From: Sphingomonas oligoaromativorans
GTDB taxonomy: Bacteria; Pseudomonadota; Alphaproteobacteria; Sphingomonadales; Sphingomonadaceae
Assembly (NCBI RefSeq): GCF_011762195.1
Contig: NZ_JAASQK010000003.1
Location: forward strand, 1-64,000
Reading direction: 5' to 3'
DNA length: 64,000 nt
The position numbers and the translations under genes are program-made. Below the pieces are notes generated by a model. It did not search any database, was not told the origin of the DNA, and was given only the letters and a program-made list of their open reading frames with translations. Below are positions 31,399 to 39,901 of this stretch, in pieces. The number at the start of each line of letters is the position of its first letter. The stretch's first letter is position 1.

Positions 31399-33261
31399 TT
31401 AAAGGCCAGCCCAGGTCGCGATCCAGAATGTGAGGCCCGACGCGACATAGGCGAGTACGAAGAGGTAGCTAACCATGAAGGCGGGCCATTTCCACCCATT
31501 CGTTTCGCGCCGCGTGACGGCGATCGTCGAGAGGCATTGAGGGGCGAAGACGAACCACATCAGGAAGGCCAGCGCGGTCGGCAGCGACCAGTCGCGGCCG
31601 AGCTTGCCCGAAAGGGCCTGATCGGTCGCATCCTCATTGTCGCCGGCATCGATCGCGTAGGTGGTGGCGAGCGCGGCCACAGCCACTTCGCGCGCCGCCA
31701 TCGCGGGCGGAAGGGCCAGCGCGATATTGTGGTTGAACCCGATCGGCTTGACCACGACCTCGATGCCCGAGGCGATGCGGCCGGCGATCGAATATTCGGT
31801 CTGCTTCTGCCCCGCCGGCGCCACCGGATAGGAGGCCAGCACCCACAGGATGATGTTGGACAGGAGGATGATCGTGCCCGCGCGCTTCAGGAAGATCAGG
31901 CAGCGCGCCCACAGCCCCAGCCCGACGTCGCGGAGCGACGGCCTCTGATATTTGGGCATCTCCATCATGAAGCCATGGCTCGGCCCCCTGGTGACCGTCC
32001 GCCGCAGCACCAGCGCGGCGAGCAGCGCGCCGACGATGCCGAGGATGTAGAGCCCGAACAGCACCAGCCCCTGCAGGCCGACCCCCGGCAGCACCTGCTT
32101 CGCCGGGATGCAGGCGCCGATGATGAGCGTGTAGACCGGCAGCCGCGCGGAGCAGGTGGTGAGCGGCGCGATCAGGATGGTGGTGAGGCGATCCTTGGGA
32201 TCGTCGATGGTGCGGGTCGCCATGATGCCGGGCACCGCGCAGGCGAAGCTCGACAGCAGCGGAATGAAGGCGCGGCCCGAAAGCCCGACGCGCGCCATCA
32301 GCCGGTCCATCATGAACGCGGCGCGGACCATATAGCCCGTCGCCTCCAGCAGCAGGATGAAGAAGAACAGGATCAGAATCTGCGGCAGGAAGGTGACGAC
32401 CGCGCCCGTGCCCTTGATGACGCCCTGGCTTAGCAGGTTGCGCACGAAGCCGGCCGGCAGCTCCGTATCGACCCACTTGCCGAGCTGGTCGAAGCCGGCG
32501 GTGATCGCGTCCATCGGTGCCTGTGCCCAGGCGAACACCGACTGGAAGATCAGGAACAGCAGCCCCGCCAGCAGGATCGGCCCGGCGACCGGATGGAGCG
32601 CGATCGAATCGATGCGGTGGCTCCAGGCGCGGGCGCCATGCTCCTCCGTGGTCGCGGCGAGCGCGATGGCGCGGGCGCGGCGCTGGAGGACGACGATATC
32701 CTCATGATGGAAGCCGGAGCCCGCCGCGATCTTCTGCACGCCGCCATCGCCGACCAGCCCGGCCATCGCCGCCTTCAGCTCGTCGATGCCGCGCTTCCTC
32801 ACCGCGACCGTGGGGATGACGGGGACGCCCAGTTCCCTGGACAGCCGCGCGGCGTCGATCTTGAGCCCGTCGCGCTCGGCCATGTCGACCATGTTGAGCG
32901 CCACGACGATCGGCAGCCCCAACCCGATGAGCTGGAGCGTGAAGCGGAGATGGTTGTCGAGGTTGGTCGCGTCGACCACGCAGAGGATCGCGCCGGGCAG
33001 GCGCTCGCCCTCCTGCTTGCCGAACAGCACGTCGCGCGTCACCTGCTCGTCGGGCGAGGCGGGTTCGAGCGAATAGGTGCCGGGCAGATCGATCAGCTCG
33101 ATCGGGCGGCCGTCGGGCAGGCTCATCCGCCCGGCCTTCCGCTCGACCGTGACGCCGGGATAATTGCCGACCTTCTGGCGGGCGCCGGTCAGCGCGTTGA
33201 ACAGGGCGCTCTTGCCGGCATTGGGATTGCCGACCAGCGCCACCACCGGTGCCGGATTCAT
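31399..33261 (-). CDS. feoB: Ferrous iron transporter FeoB
   Basis: FeoB is the inner-membrane Fe(II) transporter. The 620-residue protein has an N-terminal G domain with G1 GNPNAGKSALFN (11-22), G3 DLPGTYS and G4 NMVD, followed by the helical membrane domain with the paired gate and core regions (for example LLSSFACAVPGIMATRTI, where the cysteine is conserved). It is shorter than the 773-residue E. coli protein at the C-terminus, as in many alphaproteobacteria. It overlaps feoA by ATGA. Confidence 0.96.
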   Translation of the reverse strand: MNPAPVVALVGNPNAGKSALFNALTGARQKVGNYPGVTVERKAGRMSLPDGRPIELIDLPGTYSLEPASPDEQVTRDVLFGKQEGERLPGAILCVVDATNLDNHLRFTLQLIGLGLPIVVALNMVDMAERDGLKIDAARLSRELGVPVIPTVAVRKRGIDELKAAMAGLVGDGGVQKIAAGSGFHHEDIVVLQRRARAIALAATTEEHGARAWSHRIDSIALHPVAGPILLAGLLFLIFQSVFAWAQAPMDAITAGFDQLGKWVDTELPAGFVRNLLSQGVIKGTGAVVTFLPQILILFFFILLLEATGYMVRAAFMMDRLMARVGLSGRAFIPLLSSFACAVPGIMATRTIDDPKDRLTTILIAPLTTCSARLPVYTLIIGACIPAKQVLPGVGLQGLVLFGLYILGIVGALLAALVLRRTVTRGPSHGFMMEMPKYQRPSLRDVGLGLWARCLIFLKRAGTIILLSNIILWVLASYPVAPAGQKQTEYSIAGRIASGIEVVVKPIGFNHNIALALPPAMAAREVAVAALATTYAIDAGDNEDATDQALSGKLGRDWSLPTALAFLMWFVFAPQCLSTIAVTRRETNGWKWPAFMVSYLFVLAYVASGLTFWIATWAGL

Positions 33262-33500
33262 GCTGCGATGGCTTCCACCGAAATGGCCTGCGCCTGCGCC
33301 CGGCGCAGCGCCACCGTCATGCGGCCGACGCGGCAGGCGATGGGGTCTTTCCCGAACGGCGACACATGCACCGCCTCCACCGTCACGCCTTCGTCAAAGC
33401 CCAGTTCGCGCAGGCGTTTCGCGGCGGTATCGGCAAGGTCCGCCCACGCGATCGCCAAAACTCTGGCCGGGCGGTTCAGTGGCAGTTGATCGAGGCGCAC
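33258..33500 (-). CDS. feoA: Ferrous iron transport protein FeoA
   Basis: FeoA is a small SH3-like cytoplasmic partner of FeoB. The 80-residue protein contains LDQLPLNRPARVLAI, LRELGFDEGVTVEAVHVSPFG, DPIACRVGRMTVALRR. A GTG at 33500 (V-R-L-D-Q-L) with a GGA site nine bases upstream fits the family; the reading frame could be extended to a TTG at 33539, but that would start inside the Fur-like operator. It overlaps feoB by ATGA. Confidence 0.9.
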   Translation of the reverse strand: MRLDQLPLNRPARVLAIAWADLADTAAKRLRELGFDEGVTVEAVHVSPFGKDPIACRVGRMTVALRRAQAQAISVEAIAA

Positions 33501-33534
33501 GGGCACGAATCCAATTTCGACGGAGAAACTCCCC

Positions 33535-33549
33535 TGCAAGTCATTATCA
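33535..33549 (-). promoter_or_regulatory. Fur-like box upstream of feoAB
   Basis: On the minus strand, TGATAATGACTTGCA has a perfect left half of the classical 7-1-7 Fur site (TGATAAT-n-ATTATCA) and a partial right half. It lies 34 bases before the feoA GTG, where a ferric uptake regulator would be expected to repress feoAB when iron is plentiful. Confidence 0.6.
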
Positions 33550-33584
33550 ATTAGTGCCGGGGTGCGCCAGTGCGGGAACGCCCC

Positions 33585-34253
33585 TTAATGCGCGGGATAG
33601 CGCAGGCGGCCGAGGAAGCGGCTCATGCTGAAGCGGCGCTCGGGGTGGGGGATGATCTGCGCCTTGAATTTCTCGAAGCGCATCACGCCTTCGATCCGGC
33701 GGGCGAGGAAGGCACGGGTGTCGGCCTCGCCCTCGCTTTCGTCGTCGAGCCAGACCATCAAAGTCGAGCCATAGACCGCCGAAAGCGTCAGGCGCTTGGT
33801 GTAATGGTTGAGGTCGGTCGCGGTGTCGCCGGCCAGTCGCCACATCAGGTCCGCCGCGTGCCAGCCGAGCTTGGCGGCGGTGGCGGCGTTGCGGGGCTGG
33901 GCGAGGATGGCGAGGGCGCTGCGGGCGGCCTGCTTCTCGGGCCGGGCGAGCGCGAGGCGGGCGAGCACCAGCTCGGAGATCCGGTCGCGGAACTTCATTG
34001 CGGCGACGCGCTCGGGCGGGAAGGCGGCGGCGAGTCGGGCGTCGATGCTGGCGTACCAGGCCTCGATCATCCCGGTCACGCCGTCGGGGAAGGCGAGGCG
34101 GGCATGGCCCGGATCGATGCCGATGGCGCGGGCGGCGTTTTCCAGCGCGGTGTCGCGCCATCCGTCGAAGACGGCGTGGGCGGGGATGGCGGCGCCGAGC
34201 GCGGCGCGCATCTCGTCGAGTGTGGGATCGGGCGGGAGAACGATATCGGCCAT
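33585..34253 (-). CDS. COQ9 family ubiquinone biosynthesis protein
   Basis: The 222-residue protein matches the COQ9 family (TGMIEAWYASIDARLAAAF, LGWHAADLMWRLAGDTATDLNHYTKRLTLSAVYGSTLMVWL, and a basic C-terminal helix). COQ9 binds lipids and presents ubiquinone precursors to COQ7-type hydroxylases in mitochondria; the bacterial protein probably does the same at the inner membrane. It follows the EamA transporter gene by 9 bases. Confidence 0.9.
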   Translation of the reverse strand: MADIVLPPDPTLDEMRAALGAAIPAHAVFDGWRDTALENAARAIGIDPGHARLAFPDGVTGMIEAWYASIDARLAAAFPPERVAAMKFRDRISELVLARLALARPEKQAARSALAILAQPRNAATAAKLGWHAADLMWRLAGDTATDLNHYTKRLTLSAVYGSTLMVWLDDESEGEADTRAFLARRIEGVMRFEKFKAQIIPHPERRFSMSRFLGRLRYPAH

Positions 34254-34262
34254 GGGAGCGCT

Positions 34263-35198
34263 TTAGCTCGCCCGGCCGCGGCGGACCAGCACCAGCGATG
34301 CGGCAATGGCGAGCGCGCCGACGAGATCGAGCGTGCCGAGCTTCTCGCCATAGGCGGCCCAGCCGATCGCCGCCGCCACCACCGGCTGGCAGAGCAGTAC
34401 CAGCCCGACCACCACCGGAGACAGCGTGCCGATCGCATAGACGAGCAGCCCCTGCCCGATCACCTGGCTGCCGATGGCGAGCGCCACCAGCGGCCCCCAA
34501 TGCTGGGGCCAGATCGATCCGTCGATGAGGAGCGCGGCCGGCAGCAGCAGCGCGCTGCTCACGATCGTCGCGAGCGAGAGGGTCGGCCAGGTGCCGAGCC
34601 GGGATCGCGCCCGATCGATGGCGATCATGTAGCCGGTATAGGCAAGCCCCGCGATCAGGCAGAGCAGATCGCCGAGGAGATGATCCGGCGACAGATGATA
34701 GGAGCGGCCGAGCAGCATCACCGTGCCCGACGCCGCGAGCGCCATCGCCACCACCTGCCAGCGGCCCGGCAGCGTGCGCGCGATGATGAAGCCGTAGGCG
34801 GCGAAGAAGAAGCTGGAGATGTTGCCGAGCAGGGTCGCGTTGGCGAGCTTGGTATGGAGGATGCCGGCGTGCCAGCTCGAGAGGTCGCCCGCGAAGAAGA
34901 CGCCCGCGACCAGCGTCGCGGCCCACAGCTTGCCCGGCATCCGGCCGAAGCGCTGGCCCGATGCGCGCGCGATCAGCAGCAGGAAGGGCACCGCGAGCGC
35001 AAGCCGCCAGAAGCCCGAGGCGACCGGCCCGACATCGGCCATCCGCACGAACCACGGCCCGATCGCCAGCACCACATTGCCGACGATCAGCGCGACGAAG
35101 GCCAGCGGCGATGCGCCCGCCGTTGCAGCTTTCGCTGTGTCGGGCGATAGAATCTCTTCTTCGAAGATCGGGGTGGGCGGGTCTGGTTGGTGGGCCAT
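34263..35198 (-). CDS. EamA/DMT-superfamily transporter
   Basis: The 311-residue protein has about ten hydrophobic helices in two EamA repeats (FRLALAVPFLLLIARA, FAGDLSSWHAGILHTKLANATLLGN, and a second copy ending LVGALAIAASLVLVRRG). It is probably a metabolite exporter of the inner membrane; the substrate is unknown. The ATG at 35198 is chosen; upstream sequence in this frame is antisense to the Old Yellow Enzyme gene. It diverges from that gene across 57 bases. Confidence 0.87.
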   Translation of the reverse strand: MAHQPDPPTPIFEEEILSPDTAKAATAGASPLAFVALIVGNVVLAIGPWFVRMADVGPVASGFWRLALAVPFLLLIARASGQRFGRMPGKLWAATLVAGVFFAGDLSSWHAGILHTKLANATLLGNISSFFFAAYGFIIARTLPGRWQVVAMALAASGTVMLLGRSYHLSPDHLLGDLLCLIAGLAYTGYMIAIDRARSRLGTWPTLSLATIVSSALLLPAALLIDGSIWPQHWGPLVALAIGSQVIGQGLLVYAIGTLSPVVVGLVLLCQPVVAAAIGWAAYGEKLGTLDLVGALAIAASLVLVRRGRAS

Positions 35199-35255
35199 CC
35201 CGCCCCATATACGCGCCCTGCGACGCTTGTCCCGTTGCAAAGGGAGACTGAATTT

Positions 35256-36344
35256 ATGCCCACGCTTTTCGATCCGATCGAGCTTGGCGCGATTCACGCG
35301 TCCAACCGCATCGTGATGGCCCCGCTCACCCGCGGCCGCGCCACCCGCGCCCATGTCCCGACCGGGATCATGGTCGACTATTACCGCCAGCGCGCCGCCG
35401 CCGGCCTCATCATCACCGAGGGCACCGGCATCACCCGCGAAGGCCTCGGCTGGCCCTATGCGCCGGGCCTGTGGAGCGACGAGCAGGTCGAGGCGTGGAA
35501 GCCGGTCACCGACGCCGTCCACGAGGCCGGCGGGCGGATCGTCACCCAGCTCTGGCACATGGGCCGCGTCGTCCATTCGAGCGTCACCGGCCAGCAGCCG
35601 GTCTCGTCCTCGGTCACCACCGCGCCCAATCAGGCGCACACCTATGACGGCAAGCAGGATTATGAGGAGGCCCGCGCGCTCGCCATCCACGAGATTCCGC
35701 GCCTGCTCGACGAATATCGCCACGCCGCGCGCAACGCGATCCGGGCCGGCTTCGACGGCGTGCAGCTCCATGCTGCCAATGGCTATCTGATCGACCAGTT
35801 CCTGCGCGACAATTCCAACTTCCGCGACGACCTCTATGGCGGCCCGGTCGAGAACCGCATCCGCCTGCTCACCGAGGTGGCCCAGGCGCTGGCCGATGAG
35901 ATCGGCGCGGACCGCACCGGCGTGCGCCTGTCGCCCAACGGCGACGTGCAGGGCGCCAACGACAGCAATCCGCACGCGCTCTTCCCGGCGGCGGCGGCGG
36001 CGCTGTCGAAGATCGGCATCGCCTTCCTCGAACTGCGCGAGCCGCAGGGCGAGAGCAGCTTCCGCCCGAACGAGGTGGCGGTGGTGGCGCCGGCGATCCG
36101 CGCGGCGTTCGACGGCGCGCTGATCCTGAACTCGGACTTCGCCGGCGAGAGCGCGGAACGCGCGGTGGCGGACGGGATCGCCGATGCGGTGGCCTTCGGG
36201 CGGCCGTTCATCGCCAACCCCGATCTGGTCCGCCGGATCGCGGACGGGCTGCCTTTCAACAAGCCCGACATGGCGACCTTCTACACGCAGGGCGCCGAGG
36301 GCTATACCGACTATCCGCTCGCGGAGGAGACGGTGGCGGCCTGA
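35256..36344 (+). CDS. Old Yellow Enzyme-type alkene reductase
   Basis: This FMN enzyme reduces activated C=C bonds, nitro compounds or nitrate esters with NAD(P)H. The 362-residue barrel shows NRIVMAPLTRGRA, TEGTGITREGLGWPYAPGLW, TQLWHMGRVVH, a HAANGYLIDQFLRDNSNFRDDLYGG motif and VAFGRPFIANPDLVRRI, typical of the NemA/XenB group. GGGAG lies upstream of the ATG. The physiological substrate is unknown. Confidence 0.92.
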   Translation: MPTLFDPIELGAIHASNRIVMAPLTRGRATRAHVPTGIMVDYYRQRAAAGLIITEGTGITREGLGWPYAPGLWSDEQVEAWKPVTDAVHEAGGRIVTQLWHMGRVVHSSVTGQQPVSSSVTTAPNQAHTYDGKQDYEEARALAIHEIPRLLDEYRHAARNAIRAGFDGVQLHAANGYLIDQFLRDNSNFRDDLYGGPVENRIRLLTEVAQALADEIGADRTGVRLSPNGDVQGANDSNPHALFPAAAAALSKIGIAFLELREPQGESSFRPNEVAVVAPAIRAAFDGALILNSDFAGESAERAVADGIADAVAFGRPFIANPDLVRRIADGLPFNKPDMATFYTQGAEGYTDYPLAEETVAA

Positions 36345-36350
36345 ACGGAC

Positions 36351-36385
36351 AAGGCCCTCTCCCCATGGCGGGGAGGGGGCCTTTC
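36351..36385. terminator. Strong bidirectional terminator after ribH and the alkene reductase
   Basis: A 14-bp stem (36351-36364 with 36370-36383, one wobble pair) and 5-base loop are followed by TTTCCC on the plus strand and preceded by TTG on the minus side. It sits between two convergent genes. Confidence 0.75.
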
Positions 36386-36389
36386 CCTA

Positions 36390-36803
36390 TCAGCCGAACT
36401 TCTTCTGGAGTTCGAGCATGGCGATCGCGGCCTTGGCCGCCTCGCCGCCCTTGTCCTTCTCGGACTTGCGGGCACGGGTGAGCGCCTGCGCCTCGTTCTC
36501 GGTGGTGAGGATGCCGTTGCCGATGGCGAGGCCGTCGAGCGTCATCGCCATCAGCGCGCGCGCGCTTTCGCCCGCCACGATCTCGAAATGATAGGTCTCG
36601 CCGCGGATCACCACGCCGATCGCGACGAAGGCGTCATAATGGTCGGCCGCCAGCGCGATCGCGCCGGGGATTTCCAGCGCGCCGGGCACGGTGATCGTCT
36701 CGTGGGAGTGACCGGCGGCCTCGATCGCCGAGCGGGCGCCTTCGAGCAGCAGGTCGTTGAGGTGCGAATAGAAGCGCGCCTCGACGATGAGGATCTTGGC
36801 CAT
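36390..36803 (-). CDS. ribH: 6,7-dimethyl-8-ribityllumazine synthase
   Basis: RibH condenses the ribityl-aminouracil with dihydroxybutanone phosphate in the penultimate step of riboflavin synthesis. The 137-residue protein has [37 protein letters not shown] (with the catalytic histidine region) and LTTENEAQA. The ATG at 36803 overlaps the ribBX stop (TGATG). It is the last gene of the gltX-rib operon; nusB, often next in relatives, is absent here. Confidence 0.96.
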   Translation of the reverse strand: MAKILIVEARFYSHLNDLLLEGARSAIEAAGHSHETITVPGALEIPGAIALAADHYDAFVAIGVVIRGETYHFEIVAGESARALMAMTLDGLAIGNGILTTENEAQALTRARKSEKDKGGEAAKAAIAMLELQKKFG

Positions 36804-37933
36804 CAATGGGTCTCCGAAGGAATGGGGCGCTCGGCCACGACGTTCAGGCCATAGCCGTCGAGCGCGACCAGCGTGTGGTGCGAATTGGTGAGCAGGATCA
36901 TGTCGTGGATGCCCAGCTCCGCGAGGATCTGCGCGCCGACGCCATAGTCGCGCAGCTCGTTCATCTCGGGCACTTTCTCGCCGGCGCGGGCGCGGATCAC
37001 CCGCGAGAGCGGCATGTCGCGGTGCAGGATCACGACCACGCCGCTGCCCTCGTCCGCGATCGCCTGCATGGCGGCGCCGAGCAGCCCCTCGCGCGCGCTC
37101 GCCTCGCCCAGCGTGTCGGCGAAGATGTTGAGCGCGTGCATCCGCACGAGCGTGGGTTTGGACGGATCGATCCTGCCCTTCACCAGCGCCAGCGTCTCGG
37201 TATTGATCGCCTTGTTGCGATAGGTGATCGCGGCCCACTCGCCGCCCCAGCGGCTGACGAAGGGGGCCTCGGCGATCTTCTCCACATTATGGTCGTGGCG
37301 GCGGCGATAGGCGATGAGGTCGCGGATCGTGCCGATCTTGAGGCCGTGGAGCTGCGCGAAGGAGACGAGATCGTCGAGGCGGGCCATCGTCCCGTCCTCC
37401 TTCATGATCTCGCAGATCACGCCCGACGGGTTGAGCCCGGCGAGGCGGGAGACGTCCACCGCCGCCTCGGTATGGCCCGCGCGGACCAGCACGCCGCCCG
37501 GACGCGCCACCAGCGGGAAGACATGGCCCGGCGTCACGATATGCTCCGGCCCCTTGGCGGCATCGATGGCCACCGCGACGGTGCGCGCGCGGTCGCCCGC
37601 CGAGATGCCGGTGGTGACGCCCTCGCGCGCTTCGATCGAGACGGTGAAGGCGGTCTCGTGGCGGGTGCCATTCTTGGCGCTCATCAGGTTGAGGCCGAGC
37701 TGGTCGACCCGCTCCTTGCCCAGCGCGAGGCAGATCAGGCCCTTGCCGTGCGTCGCCATGAAGTTGATCGCGGCCGGCGTCGCCATCTGCGCGGGGATGA
37801 CGAGATCGCCCTCATTCTCGCGGTCCTCGTCGTCGACGAGGATGAACATGCGGCCGTTGCGCGCTTCGTCGATGATCTCCTCGGTGGAGGAGAGGAAGGC
37901 GTGGCGGGGACGCTTCAACGGTTCGGGGGTCAT
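36803..37933 (-). CDS. ribB: RibBX: dihydroxybutanone-phosphate synthase with degenerate GTP cyclohydrolase II domain
   Basis: The N-terminal domain (1 to about 215) makes 3,4-dihydroxy-2-butanone 4-phosphate from ribulose 5-phosphate and has the key [13 protein letters not shown] acidic loop, [12 protein letters not shown] and [10 protein letters not shown]. The C-terminal domain aligns with GTP cyclohydrolase II but lacks the zinc cysteines: where RibA has CLTGD..RCDCG this protein has [13 protein letters not shown]. The REGRGIGL-type loop is also gone. It is therefore RibBX-like, and a separate ribA must exist elsewhere. The start overlaps the ribE stop by ATGA. Confidence 0.93.
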   Translation of the reverse strand: MTPEPLKRPRHAFLSSTEEIIDEARNGRMFILVDDEDRENEGDLVIPAQMATPAAINFMATHGKGLICLALGKERVDQLGLNLMSAKNGTRHETAFTVSIEAREGVTTGISAGDRARTVAVAIDAAKGPEHIVTPGHVFPLVARPGGVLVRAGHTEAAVDVSRLAGLNPSGVICEIMKEDGTMARLDDLVSFAQLHGLKIGTIRDLIAYRRRHDHNVEKIAEAPFVSRWGGEWAAITYRNKAINTETLALVKGRIDPSKPTLVRMHALNIFADTLGEASAREGLLGAAMQAIADEGSGVVVILHRDMPLSRVIRARAGEKVPEMNELRDYGVGAQILAELGIHDMILLTNSHHTLVALDGYGLNVVAERPIPSETH

Positions 37934-38547
37934 TTCCGAAGCTGCTCCATGCGGCCCAGATAGCGGGCGAGGATATCGATCTCGAGGTTGAACCGGCGGC
38001 CCGGCGTCAGCGCGTCGAGCGTCGTCAGGGCCTGCGTATGCGGGATGATGTTGAGCCCGAAGCGGCAGGTGCCGTCGGCCTGATCCTCGACGCTGTTGAC
38101 GGTGAGCGACACGCCGTCGACCGTGATCGAGCCCTTCGCCGCCAGATAGGGGGCGAGGCTGGCGGGCGCTTCGATCAGCAGGCGGGTGGAATCGCCCTCG
38201 GGCACCGCCGACACCAGCGTGCCGACGCCGTCGACATGGCCGGTGACGATATGGCCGCCCAGCTCGTCGCCCACCTTCAGCGCGCGTTCGAGGTTGAGGC
38301 GCGCGCCCTCGTGCCAGAGCCCCGGCGCGGTGCGCGAGACGGTCTCGCCCGAGACGTCGACCGCGAACCAGCCCGGCTGGCCGGCGGGCGCCTTGTCGAC
38401 GACGGTGAGGCACACGCCCGAGCAGGCGATCGAGGCGCCGAGATCGACGCCGCCCATGTCGTATCCGCTGTCGATGACGAGGCGGAGGTCGCCGCGCTGC
38501 TCCACCTTCGCGATGGTGCCGATGTCGGTGATGATGCCGGTGAACAT
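37930..38547 (-). CDS. ribE: Riboflavin synthase alpha subunit
   Basis: The enzyme dismutates two ribityllumazines to riboflavin. The 205-residue protein opens with MFTGIITDIGTI and has two lumazine-binding beta-barrel repeats, with SIACSGVCLTVVD and KGSITVDGVSLTVN at matching places. The C-terminal helix EIDILARYLGRMEQL mediates trimerisation in relatives. It lies 9 bases after ribD and overlaps ribBX. Confidence 0.96.
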   Translation of the reverse strand: MFTGIITDIGTIAKVEQRGDLRLVIDSGYDMGGVDLGASIACSGVCLTVVDKAPAGQPGWFAVDVSGETVSRTAPGLWHEGARLNLERALKVGDELGGHIVTGHVDGVGTLVSAVPEGDSTRLLIEAPASLAPYLAAKGSITVDGVSLTVNSVEDQADGTCRFGLNIIPHTQALTTLDALTPGRRFNLEIDILARYLGRMEQLRK

Positions 38548-38556
38548 GGGAGGCCT

Positions 38557-39543
38557 CTAGCGCTGCCGTTCGTAGATTTCGAGTCGGTCGATCCCGAGCG
38601 TCCGACAATCGGCCAAAACCCAGCGGCCATGAGCGGCGGGGAGATTGTGGAGGCCGATGTCGCCGATGCCGGGCAGGCCATTCCCGATCAGGATCGGCGC
38701 GCGGTAGAGCAGCAGCCGGTCGACCAGATCGGCGGCGAGGAACGCCGCCGCAGCGCCCGCGCCGCCCTCGATCAGGGCGAGATTGCCGCCGGGGAGCGCG
38801 ATGTCCTCGGGCCGGGTGAGCAGGCCCCAGCCTTCGGGCAGGATGCCCATGCGCGTGGAGGTCAGGATGAAGCGTGCCGGATGGCGGTCGTCGAGGCCGG
38901 GGAGGCGGACGTCGAGACGCGGCGCATCGGCCTCGTAGGTGCCGCGACCGACGACGATCATGTCCGCGCGGGCGCGTTCGAGATGGGCATGGGCACGGGC
39001 CTGCGGGCCGGTGATCCATCGGCTCTCGCCCGAGGGAAGCGCGATCCGCCCGTCGAGCGAGGTAGCGAGCTTCAGCGTCACATGCGGGCGGCCGAGCGCC
39101 TGTCGGGCGAGGAAGCCCGCCATGGCGCGCCGAGCGCCGTCCGCGCCGACAGCCTCCGTCACCGCGATCCCCGCCGCGCGAAGGAGCGCGAAGCCCTCGC
39201 CCGAGGTGCGCGGATCGGGATCGGTCAGCGCGCCCACGACTCGGGCAGGGCGGGCTGCGGCCAGCAGGCCGGCACAGGCGGGGCCGCGCGCGCTCTGGTG
39301 GGCGCAAGGTTCGAGCGTGACGTAGACGGTGGCGCCCGCCGCCGCCGCGCCGGCCTCGGCCAATGCCATCGCCTCGGCATGGGGGCGGCCGCCGGGCTGG
39401 GTCCAGCCGCGCCCGACGACGCGGCCGTCCTTCACGATCAGGCAGCCGACATTGGGATTGGGCGAGGTGCGCCCGCGTCCGCGTTCGGACAGCGCCACCG
39501 CTGCCGCCATCCAGCGGGCGTCATCGGCGGTGGCCCTGGTCAT
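38557..39543 (-). CDS. ribD: Riboflavin biosynthesis deaminase/reductase RibD
   Basis: RibD carries out the deamination and side-chain reduction of the pyrimidine intermediate. The 328-residue protein has an N-terminal deaminase domain with zinc ligands in RPHAEAMAL and EPCAHQSARGPAC, then a reductase domain (RPHVTLKLATSLDGRIAL, DMIVVGRGTYEADAPRLDVR, EGGAGAAAAFLAADLVDRLLLYRAP). No FMN riboswitch is possible directly upstream because only ten bases separate it from the preceding gene. Confidence 0.95.
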   Translation of the reverse strand: MTRATADDARWMAAAVALSERGRGRTSPNPNVGCLIVKDGRVVGRGWTQPGGRPHAEAMALAEAGAAAAGATVYVTLEPCAHQSARGPACAGLLAAARPARVVGALTDPDPRTSGEGFALLRAAGIAVTEAVGADGARRAMAGFLARQALGRPHVTLKLATSLDGRIALPSGESRWITGPQARAHAHLERARADMIVVGRGTYEADAPRLDVRLPGLDDRHPARFILTSTRMGILPEGWGLLTRPEDIALPGGNLALIEGGAGAAAAFLAADLVDRLLLYRAPILIGNGLPGIGDIGLHNLPAAHGRWVLADCRTLGIDRLEIYERQR

Positions 39544-39553
39544 CCGCGTGGGA

Positions 39554-39877
39554 TCACTCGATGCCGGTCATCTTGGCGAGGCGGCGATAGGCGGCCTGCC
39601 GCTCGGCCATCGCCTTCTGCTTCTGGGCGCGCTCGACCTTCTGCTGGGCGATGATCTCGGCGTCGGTGCGGTTGGCGGGCCAGTTCTGGACGTAGATGAC
39701 CCGCTCCTGATACGGGAATTTCGAGTCGTGGTAGAAACCCAGCACCAGCAGCACGCAGATGCCGACCGAGAGAGTCGCGAAGACGATCTGATGCCGCTGG
39801 CGGGTCACCAGGAAGGCGCGCAGATCGCGCCACGCGCCGGCAAAGCGCGACAGAACGGGAATGGCCATGGCGCGCAA
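39554..39877 (-). CDS. Small single-helix membrane protein, unknown function
   Basis: The 107-residue protein has one strong membrane helix (IVFATLSVGICVLLVLGFY, about residues 31-49) and a basic, coiled-coil-prone C-terminal tail (AEIIAQQKVERAQKQKAMAERQAAYRR). I do not recognise it. A GAGGAG site lies exactly seven bases before a TTG at 39877 but sixteen before the first ATG (39868), so TTG is favoured. It lies between gltX (24-base gap) and ribD (10-base gap) in the same orientation, so it is part of that operon. Confidence 0.72.
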   Translation of the reverse strand: MRAMAIPVLSRFAGAWRDLRAFLVTRQRHQIVFATLSVGICVLLVLGFYHDSKFPYQERVIYVQNWPANRTDAEIIAQQKVERAQKQKAMAERQAAYRRLAKMTGIE

Positions 39878-39901
39878 GATAGGACTCCTCGGGCCGGGAC
39901 G

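Noticed and set aside
37934-39307. Upstream extension of the ribBX reading frame to 834 codons
   Set aside because: The extension overlaps ribE and ribD in another frame and is arginine/proline-rich. Real ribBX begins at the ATG at 37933 that overlaps the ribE stop.
39544-39553. FMN riboswitch in front of ribD
   Set aside because: Only ten bases separate ribD from the preceding gene, and no RFN-like structure is visible there.
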